A DNA stretch of 39,125 nucleotides from UBA4416 sp044357775. GTDB taxonomy: Bacteria > Bacteroidota > Bacteroidia > B-17B0 > Aurantibacillaceae. The position numbers were made by a program, and so were the translations under genes. The DNA is taken from assembly GCA_044357775.1 (NCBI GenBank), contig JBIKOX010000003.1, positions 1-39,125 of the forward strand. Direction: 5' to 3'. How positions within the stretch are numbered: the stretch's first letter is position 1; each line of letters begins with the position of its first letter. The notes beneath the pieces were generated by a model. That model was not told the DNA's origin, searched no databases, and saw only the letters and a program-made list of their open reading frames with translations. Below, piece after piece: positions 33,913 through 39,125 of the stretch.

Positions 33913-34623
33913 TTAATCGGTCGCAGAAACCTCCATTACTTTTGAATTTTGCGAGGCATAATAGATTGGTGTTGTTGATTTACGTGATGCCAAATAATTA
34001 CAGTATGTGTCCGAATAATTTTTACGCTCTGTAATCACTTGTTCATAATTTCCATTTAAGCCAATCATTAATTCACACGCTTCTCTAACAGCTCCATTTC
34101 CTCCGACAGAACCAGTTTTATAATCTGCTAGGTGATGTTTTAAAACGTACTCGTTAAATAATGGATTAGCATTTCGTGGAATAAAAATTCGCAAGCCGCA
34201 TTCATCTGCCAAACCTAAATCTAAAACATCATCAAATACATACGCTATTTCATTTAATGAAATATGATGAGCAGCACATAAATGCTTAGCCGCATCTATT
34301 TTATTAGCAAATTTTGAATACGAAGCGTGAAATCTTTCTCGATCAATTAACGTAAATGCTGCTGAGTTTTTTTCTCCTGAGATAACTGCAGTTGTTGGTA
34401 GTGTTTTATGATGTAAATAATATGAAAACCTCAATAAATTAGTGCCCATACTGTCTGCCTCATTAAACCGACTTTGTAATAGATGGTCTTTCCCAGCATC
34501 CGTAAAAACACCATCCCAATCAAACACAAACGCCTTAATATGTTTCATTTTTTCAATTAAACTTGCTTCGGGCAAAATAAATTCTCCGCCAATTTCAGTA
34601 AATACTTGTGTGAGGTGTGACAT
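33913..34623 (-). CDS. KdsC-like HAD phosphatase with extended ends
   Basis: 236 residues. The HAD motif I is FDWDGVFTDAG (nucleophile Asp35, acid/base Asp37), motif II lies near AVISGEKN, and motif IV is in YVFDDVLDLGLAD. SVGGNGAVREACELM matches the closing motif of KdsC (3-deoxy-D-manno-octulosonate-8-phosphate phosphatase) and related tetrameric C0 phosphatases. It is about 50 residues longer than classical KdsC, with 25 extra residues at the N-terminus and a C-terminal tail after the GG-AVRE motif. Substrate is therefore uncertain: Kdo-8-P or another sugar-acid phosphate. It lies downstream of the transaldolase-CBS gene on the same strand, separated by a repeat array. Confidence 0.75.
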   Translation of the reverse strand: MSHLTQVFTEIGGEFILPEASLIEKMKHIKAFVFDWDGVFTDAGKDHLLQSRFNEADSMGTNLLRFSYYLHHKTLPTTAVISGEKNSAAFTLIDRERFHASYSKFANKIDAAKHLCAAHHISLNEIAYVFDDVLDLGLADECGLRIFIPRNANPLFNEYVLKHHLADYKTGSVGGNGAVREACELMIGLNGNYEQVITERKNYSDTYCNYLASRKSTTPIYYASQNSKVMEVSATD

Positions 34624-34680
34624 GGTGTTTTGTTTTATCAGATAATAAAGATAGTTAAAGTATTAGAGATAAATAAAAAA

Positions 34681-35010
34681 TGGAACGCTGATTTTTGATG
34701 ATGGTTATGATAAAATAGGATTTCTTTGAACGAAAAAAAATAATCATAAATAATCTGCGTCATCTGCGGTCTATTCTTTAAAACATAAAATAAAAAATGG
34801 AACGCTGATTTTTATGATGATTAAGGTAAAATGAGATTTCTTTGAGTGTAAAAAAACAATCATAAATAATCTGCGTCATCTGCGTTCTATTCTTTAAAAC
34901 ATAAAATAAAAAATGGAACGTTGATTTTTAGGATGATTAAGGTAAAATGAGATTTCTTTGGGCGAGAAGAAAAACAATCATAAATAATCTTTGGCATCTG
35001 CGTTCTATTA
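34681..35010. repeat. Three tandem copies of a ~117-bp intergenic repeat
   Basis: Units start at 34681, 34798 and 34914 with TGGAACGCTGATT (third: TGGAACGTTGATT), a spacing of 117 and 116 bases. Each unit carries near its right end AATCTGCGTCATCTGCG followed by G/TTCTA, the imperfect inverse of its left end, then an A-rich link (TTTAAAACATAAAATAAAAA). Copies 2 and 3 are closest; copy 3 is degraded at the CTGCGTCATC part. No ORF and no spacer variety, so this is not a CRISPR array. A reverse-oriented copy lies at 14631-14820. Confidence 0.88.
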
Positions 35011-35020
35011 TTAAAAACAC

Positions 35021-35049
35021 AAAAGCGCTACCAAATGGCTACGCTTTTT
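35021..35049 (-). terminator. Terminator after the transaldolase-CBS gene
   Basis: Stem AAAAGCG/CGCTTTT with an inner part TACCA/TGGCTA (one bulge on each side) and a 2-base loop, ending in A/T runs on both strands. It lies 25 bases after the transaldolase stop and before the repeat array, so transcription of the KdsC-like gene may be partly separate. Confidence 0.65.
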
Positions 35050-35073
35050 AATTAGTGCTTTGTAAATCTAATT

Positions 35074-36084
35074 TTAACCTTTCATATCTTGAATGTCTAA
35101 CATTCCAACTGGTTTCCCGCCTTCTGTTACAACAATCGTATCTACATTTGTTTTTTTGAATAATGCCGAAGCATCATTTAATAATACACCGCCTTCAATC
35201 GTAATTGGTTCGCGGTATTCTAAATCAGATAAGTTTTTAGATAAAATATCTCTTCCTTTTTCTCCGATTAATTTACGTAAGCTACCATCTGTAAATACAC
35301 CTTTAATACTTCCATCTGCCTTAGTAACGGTAACTGCACCATAACCAAATTCAGTCATTTTAATAATAGCATCTGTCACAGAAGTATTTTCAGCAACTAA
35401 TGGATTAATGCCTTTAATCGCTTCTTTCACTTTCACCATCATTAAACGTGTATCTTGGATAAACTGATCCGTACCTAAAGTCGTGAAGTTATTCTCAGTT
35501 AATTGTTTGATAATTTTTAGTGGAACGGTGATTGTGTGAACGCCAATATTAATAGCGTTACGAACGTGCTCTGCATTACGAACAGATGAGAACATGATTT
35601 TTGTATCATAATCATATAAATCAACTGCGTCAACACATTGTTGAACTAAAGCTAATGCATCATGTCCTTGATCTTGCAAACGGCCAACTAATGGGCATAC
35701 ATAGGTTGCACCTGCTTGCATAGCCATATAAGCTTGTTGAAGTGTATATACTAAATGTACGTTAACTAAATAATCTTTATCACGTAACATTTTACAAGCA
35801 CGAACGCCTTCTAATGAAACGGGAATTTTAAATACTGTTTTCTTTGGATCTAAGCCTAATGCTAATTGACGTTCAGCTTCCGCTAAAACTTCTTCTGCAG
35901 AGTTTCCTAATGCTTCAATTTGCAGTACTGGAACCATTTTGCTCAACTTTACAATTGTTCCATCAATATCTGTAATACCTTCTTTTTGCATGAAGGTAGG
36001 AGTTGTTGTAAGACCATTTAAGAATCCTAATTTAAAACCTTCTTCAATTTCGTTAAGGTTTGCTGAATCTAAATATAATTCCAT
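35074..36084 (-). CDS. Fructose-6-phosphate-aldolase-like transaldolase fused to a CBS-domain pair
   Basis: 336 residues. Residues 1-220 are a short-type transaldolase (FSA/TalC family): MELYLDSANL, GLTTTPTF, FKIPVSLEG with the Schiff-base Lys86, YVCPLVGRLQDQG and ITVPLKIIKQL. The usual TTNP motif reads TTTP here. Residues about 225-336 are two CBS domains: VTDAIIKMTEFGYGAVTV with GVFTDGSLRKL, then DASALFKKTNVDTIVV with GKPVGMLDIQDM. These resemble the CBS pair at the end of KdsD/KpsF arabinose-5-phosphate isomerases. Plain enzymes of this family are about 215 residues, so the CBS part is an added regulatory module. The enzyme should transfer or cleave three-carbon ketol units; the CBS pair probably senses a nucleotide or sugar nucleotide. 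Confidence 0.85.
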   Translation of the reverse strand: MELYLDSANLNEIEEGFKLGFLNGLTTTPTFMQKEGITDIDGTIVKLSKMVPVLQIEALGNSAEEVLAEAERQLALGLDPKKTVFKIPVSLEGVRACKMLRDKDYLVNVHLVYTLQQAYMAMQAGATYVCPLVGRLQDQGHDALALVQQCVDAVDLYDYDTKIMFSSVRNAEHVRNAINIGVHTITVPLKIIKQLTENNFTTLGTDQFIQDTRLMMVKVKEAIKGINPLVAENTSVTDAIIKMTEFGYGAVTVTKADGSIKGVFTDGSLRKLIGEKGRDILSKNLSDLEYREPITIEGGVLLNDASALFKKTNVDTIVVTEGGKPVGMLDIQDMKG

Positions 36085-36106
36085 TTTATTTATTTTAGTT
36101 AAGGTT

Positions 36107-36114
36107 CAAATATA
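36107..36114 (-). promoter_or_regulatory. -7 promoter element of the transaldolase-CBS gene
   Basis: On the minus strand TATATTTG, a perfect TAnnTTTG match, 23 bases before the ATG at 36084. No TTTG was found at the expected -33 position. Confidence 0.5.
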
Positions 36115-36173
36115 CAATTAATTACGAATTTAATATACGAATATTACTAATCTGCGTGAGAGTTATTCTGCAG

Positions 36174-36192
36174 GATTAGTATTGTACTAATC
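36174..36192. repeat. Hairpin downstream of pgk
   Basis: Perfect 8-bp inverted repeat GATTAGTA, TTG, TACTAATC, starting 12 bases beyond the pgk stop. In the pgk direction an A-rich stretch precedes it but no T run follows, so it is at best a weak terminator; it may act as an mRNA 3'-end stabiliser. Confidence 0.45.
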
Positions 36193-36203
36193 ATTTTATT
36201 AAT

Positions 36204-37397
36204 TTATGATTCAATAGCTCTTACACCTGGCAAAGATCCCTGTTCAATGTATTCTAATAATGCGCCACCGCCCGTGCTAACATAACTTACCTGGCTTGCT
36301 AAGTTGTACTTGTTAATAGCGGCAACACTATCTCCTCCTCCAATTAATGAAAATGCGCCTAATTTAGTTGCTTCAGTAATGGCTAATGCCACTTGCTTGG
36401 TCCCATTTTCAAAATTACTCATTTCAAAAACTCCCATTGGACCATTCCATAAAATAGTTTTAGAGTTTTTAATGACTTCACTATACGTTTTAATAGTTTC
36501 TGTGCTAATATCTAAACCCATCCAGCCTTCCGGAATTGTATTAATATCACTGTGTTTGATATTGGCGTCATTAGCAAAATTATCAGCAATAACGGCATCT
36601 GCAGGAATATACAAATTAACGCCTTTTGCCTTTGCTTTCTCCAATAATTCTTTTGCTAATTCTAATTTATCATCCTCACATAATGATTTTCCAATAGTTC
36701 CCCCCATTGCCTTAACAAATGTAAAAGCCATGCCGCCGCCAATTAAAATATTATTGGCTTTACTCATTAATTGTTCTATAATTAAAATCTTATCACTCAC
36801 TTTTGCACCACCAACAATTGCAGTAAATGGCGCTATCGCTCCATTAATTACTTTGTCAATGCTAGCTATTTCGTTTGCCATTACATATCCAAAACACTTG
36901 GTTTCTGCCGCGAAAAACTGCGCAATAACTGCCGTAGATGCGTGATAGCGATGAGCTGTTCCAAAAGCATCATTTACATAAATATCTCCATGTTTGCTTA
37001 ATTTTTCAGCAAAAGCAACATCTCCTTTTTCTTCTTCTTTATAAAAACGTAAATTTTCTAATAATAATACTTGACCAGGTTTTAAGGCTGCTGACATTTC
37101 AAAAGCCTCTTCACCGATGCAGTCATCTGCAAAGGCAACTTCAGATCCTATTAACTTACTAACTGAGCTGGCAATATGTTTTAAAGAATATTTATTATTT
37201 GGTCCTTCTTTTGGTCTGCCAAGATGAGACATTAAAATTACACTACCTCCATTTTCTATAATTCGCTTAATAGTTGGCACAGCTGCTCTAATGCGAGTAT
37301 CATCCGTTACTTCAAAATCATTATTTAAAGGGACATTAAAATCTAACCTTATTAATGCCTTTTTGTTTTTAAAATTTAAATTATCTATTGTTTTCAT
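36204..37397 (-). CDS. pgk: Phosphoglycerate kinase
   Basis: 397 residues, the standard length. Motifs: RLDFNVPLN near the start, SHLGRPKEGPNNKYSL, YVNDAFGTAHRYHAST, AIVGGAKVSDKI, LWNGPMGVFE and the C-terminal nucleotide-binding segment LIGGGDSVAAINKY with STGGGALLEYI. It makes ATP and 3-phosphoglycerate from 1,3-bisphosphoglycerate in glycolysis. It begins 31 bases after the SPOR-domain gene on the same strand and is probably cotranscribed with it. Confidence 0.97.
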   Translation of the reverse strand: MKTIDNLNFKNKKALIRLDFNVPLNNDFEVTDDTRIRAAVPTIKRIIENGGSVILMSHLGRPKEGPNNKYSLKHIASSVSKLIGSEVAFADDCIGEEAFEMSAALKPGQVLLLENLRFYKEEEKGDVAFAEKLSKHGDIYVNDAFGTAHRYHASTAVIAQFFAAETKCFGYVMANEIASIDKVINGAIAPFTAIVGGAKVSDKILIIEQLMSKANNILIGGGMAFTFVKAMGGTIGKSLCEDDKLELAKELLEKAKAKGVNLYIPADAVIADNFANDANIKHSDINTIPEGWMGLDISTETIKTYSEVIKNSKTILWNGPMGVFEMSNFENGTKQVALAITEATKLGAFSLIGGGDSVAAINKYNLASQVSYVSTGGGALLEYIEQGSLPGVRAIES

Positions 37398-37428
37398 TCT
37401 GGATGTTTTTTGCGACTTACTTTTATCC

Positions 37429-37830
37429 TTATGAAATTTTCATTGGTTTTATTTTACTTTTAACTATAAAAGCATTAGGATAATCTTCTTTAATTTTCTT
37501 TAATAAATTATAAGCCTCTAATTTTGTTTTAAAATCTCCAACTAAAACTACAAAATTAGGCTGCTGATAATCAATGATGGTGGATAAATCTATATGTTTG
37601 TTATCAAACTTTGCTTTTACTTCTTCGGCCTTACTTCTATCTCCGCTAAAATGAATTTTAACTCTATAGCCATCGCTTTCCCCATTGTTTCGCTTATGGT
37701 ATTCCGCTTTTTTTTCTTGCAACGCGCGCACTTTTAAAGACGTTTGAATAGCATTACTGTTAGGGTTTTCCTGAGCGCGCAAAACTATTTGTTGAGTAAA
37801 AAGAACTATACTATAAATTAGATATTTCAC
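37429..37830 (-). CDS. Small exported SPOR-domain protein
   Basis: 133 residues. Signal peptide to about residue 19 (LRAQ), a short charged linker, then a SPOR domain at about 54-130 (GYRVKIHFSGDRSKAEEVKA; PNFVVLVGDFKTKLEAYNLL). SPOR domains bind peptidoglycan stripped of stem peptides, mostly at division sites. The start is GTG at 37828-37830; no ATG occurs in frame upstream, and starting there gives a normal signal peptide. A TATTTTTG (-7-like) sequence lies just before the GTG, so the message may be nearly leaderless. It is followed by pgk after 31 bases. Confidence 0.85.
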   Translation of the reverse strand: MKYLIYSIVLFTQQIVLRAQENPNSNAIQTSLKVRALQEKKAEYHKRNNGESDGYRVKIHFSGDRSKAEEVKAKFDNKHIDLSTIIDYQQPNFVVLVGDFKTKLEAYNLLKKIKEDYPNAFIVKSKIKPMKIS

Positions 37831-38012
37831 AATGCAAAAATAGACAAATTACATCAATATTTGAGCAATTTAATAAACCTTAACGACTTGTTTTTCAATA
37901 AATAACTTCTTATTTAATTTATTGCATTAAAATACTATCGTTCACAACTTATTTTGCAGCTATATTTACATTAAAATCATTACATTAGCCCTATTTTTTA
38001 ACGAAAATCACA

Positions 38013-39125
38013 ATGGACAAATTCTCCTATATTGGCACAAGCGATGTAAACGCAATTGAAAGTTTATTTTTACAATATTCTCAAGATTCAAATTCTGTGG
38101 ATGCCTCATGGCGCGATTTTTTTAAAGGCTTTGAATTTGCTCGAACATCATACGAAACAGACGGTGGAGCAATTCCTGAAAATGTAACTAAAGAATTTAA
38201 AGTACTTGGTTTGATAAATGGCTACCGTCAGCGCGGTCATTTATTCACGAAAACAAATCCTGTTCGTCAGCGTCGTAATTATGAACCTTCCTTGGCACTT
38301 GAAAATTTTGGCTTGGCTGATAAAGATTTAGAAACTGTTTTTCAGGCAGGAAATGAGATTGGAATTGGCACTGCCAAATTAAAAGATATTATTACTCATT
38401 TAGAAACAACCTATTGTCAAAGTATTGGAGTAGAATACTTGTACATGCGTGAACCAAAAGTTTTAAAATGGTTACGAGAGCGCATGGAGAAAAATAAAAA
38501 CACTCCTGCTTTTTCTACCGATGAAAAAAAGGTAATTCTTAAAAAATTAATGCAGGCAGTTGTTTTTGAAAATTATTTACATACAAAATTTGTAGGACAA
38601 AAACGTTTTTCTTTGGAAGGGGGCGAGGCTGTAATCCCCGCCATCAATGCATTAATAGAGCATGGCGCTAATTTAGGTATTCAGGATTATGTAATTGGAA
38701 TGGCTCACCGTGGACGCTTAAACGTATTAACCAACATCATGAATAAAACTTATAAAGATGTATTTACTGAGTTTGAAGGGCGACCAAGTGAGGATTCTTT
38801 ATTTGATGGGGATGTTAAATACCATATGGGATATTCATCAGATCAATTAAGTGATGATGGAAAAAATATTCATATAAGTTTAACACCAAATCCATCTCAC
38901 TTGGAAACATCAGCTGCTGTAGTGCAAGGAATTGTTCGATCAAAAATTGATAGCAAGCATAATGGAGATAATTCTAAAGCGTGTGCTATTAGTTTGCATG
39001 GTGATGGTGCTATTGCAGGTCAAGGTTTGGTTTATGAATTGGTTCAAATGAGTCAGTTAGATGGTTATAAAACTGGAGGAACAGTTCACTTTGTAATTAA
39101 TAATCAAATTGGGTTCACTACTAAT
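38013..39125 (+). CDS. sucA: 2-oxoglutarate dehydrogenase E1 component (3' partial)
   Basis: The first 371 codons are present; the frame is open to the window end. The start MDKFSYIGTSDVNAIESLF is the E1 N-terminal peptide, with the SWRDFFKGFEF signature. Later motifs are LINGYRQRGHLF, RFSLEGGEAVIPAINALI, GMAHRGRLNVLTNI, TPNPSHLETSAAVVQG and the thiamine-diphosphate site beginning HGDGAIAGQGLVYE, ending at NNQIGFTTN. E1 decarboxylates 2-oxoglutarate in the TCA cycle and hands the succinyl group to E2. The start is ATG at 38013; the gene is divergent from the SPOR gene with 182 bases between. A TATATTTA element at 37971 is a possible weak promoter. Confidence 0.95.
   Translation, partial: MDKFSYIGTSDVNAIESLFLQYSQDSNSVDASWRDFFKGFEFARTSYETDGGAIPENVTKEFKVLGLINGYRQRGHLFTKTNPVRQRRNYEPSLALENFGLADKDLETVFQAGNEIGIGTAKLKDIITHLETTYCQSIGVEYLYMREPKVLKWLRERMEKNKNTPAFSTDEKKVILKKLMQAVVFENYLHTKFVGQKRFSLEGGEAVIPAINALIEHGANLGIQDYVIGMAHRGRLNVLTNIMNKTYKDVFTEFEGRPSEDSLFDGDVKYHMGYSSDQLSDDGKNIHISLTPNPSHLETSAAVVQGIVRSKIDSKHNGDNSKACAISLHGDGAIAGQGLVYELVQMSQLDGYKTGGTVHFVINNQIGFTTN

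Noticed and set aside
34681..35010. Tandem repeats as a CRISPR array
   Set aside because: Units are about 117 bases with no short constant repeat and variable spacers, and no cas genes are nearby.
36304..36945. 213-codon open frame on the + strand opposite pgk
   Set aside because: It is a shadow of the pgk reading frame: the product is hydrophobic without domain structure, and pgk is certain.

Overview
The window is a stretch of AT-rich chromosome from a member of the Bacteroidota. The evidence is four proteins with C-terminal type IX secretion (T9SS) sorting domains, promoters of the TTTG-N18/19-TAnnTTTG type, the uppS-bamA-ompH-ompH block, the lipoprotein TamL, and the families DUF3822 and DUF6089. 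A 2-oxoglutarate dehydrogenase E1 gene and a di-heme peroxidase suggest an aerobic, respiring organism. Genus cannot be read from the sequence. No phage, insertion sequence or CRISPR array was seen.

Layout. 1-6.5 kb: four tightly packed or overlapping + strand genes for cell-surface or periplasmic proteins: a purple-acid-phosphatase-like enzyme (5' end outside the window), a glycine-rich T9SS protein, a PhoD-type phosphatase and a MauG/cytochrome c peroxidase-like lipoprotein. 6.7-10.3 kb (-): trmH-like methyltransferase, DUF3822, rsmD, then a TlpA-like protein without its redox cysteines. 10.4-15.4 kb (+): tamL, prfC and a gamma-carbonic-anhydrase-like hexapeptide protein. 15.4-18.4 kb (-): DUF6089 and a secreted subtilase. 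18.5-20.9 kb (+): an unknown exported protein and ettA, closed by a strong bidirectional terminator. 21-25.6 kb (-): uppS-bamA-ompH-ompH, the outer-membrane protein assembly block. 25.8-26.2 kb: a small broken gene and tRNA-Ala(GGC). 26.3-31 kb (-): the rimP-nusA-infB operon, with a promoter and a possible attenuator. 31.6-33.9 kb (+): acpP-fabF-rnc. 33.9-37.8 kb (-): a KdsC-like phosphatase, a 117-bp tandem repeat array, a transaldolase fused to a CBS pair, and a SPOR protein-pgk pair. 38.0 kb to the end (+): the start of sucA.

Most of the window is conserved housekeeping: translation (prfC, ettA, infB, nusA, rimP, rnc, rsmD, trmH-like), envelope biogenesis (bamA, tamL, ompH, uppS), fatty acid synthesis and central carbon metabolism. 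The points most worth a second look are the transaldolase-CBS fusion near a KdsC-like phosphatase, the surface phosphatase/peroxidase operon, the possible attenuator ahead of rimP-nusA-infB, the inverted repeat overlapping the acpP promoter, and the repeat family found at two intergenic sites. I did not find a clear, wholly new defence or mobile system.
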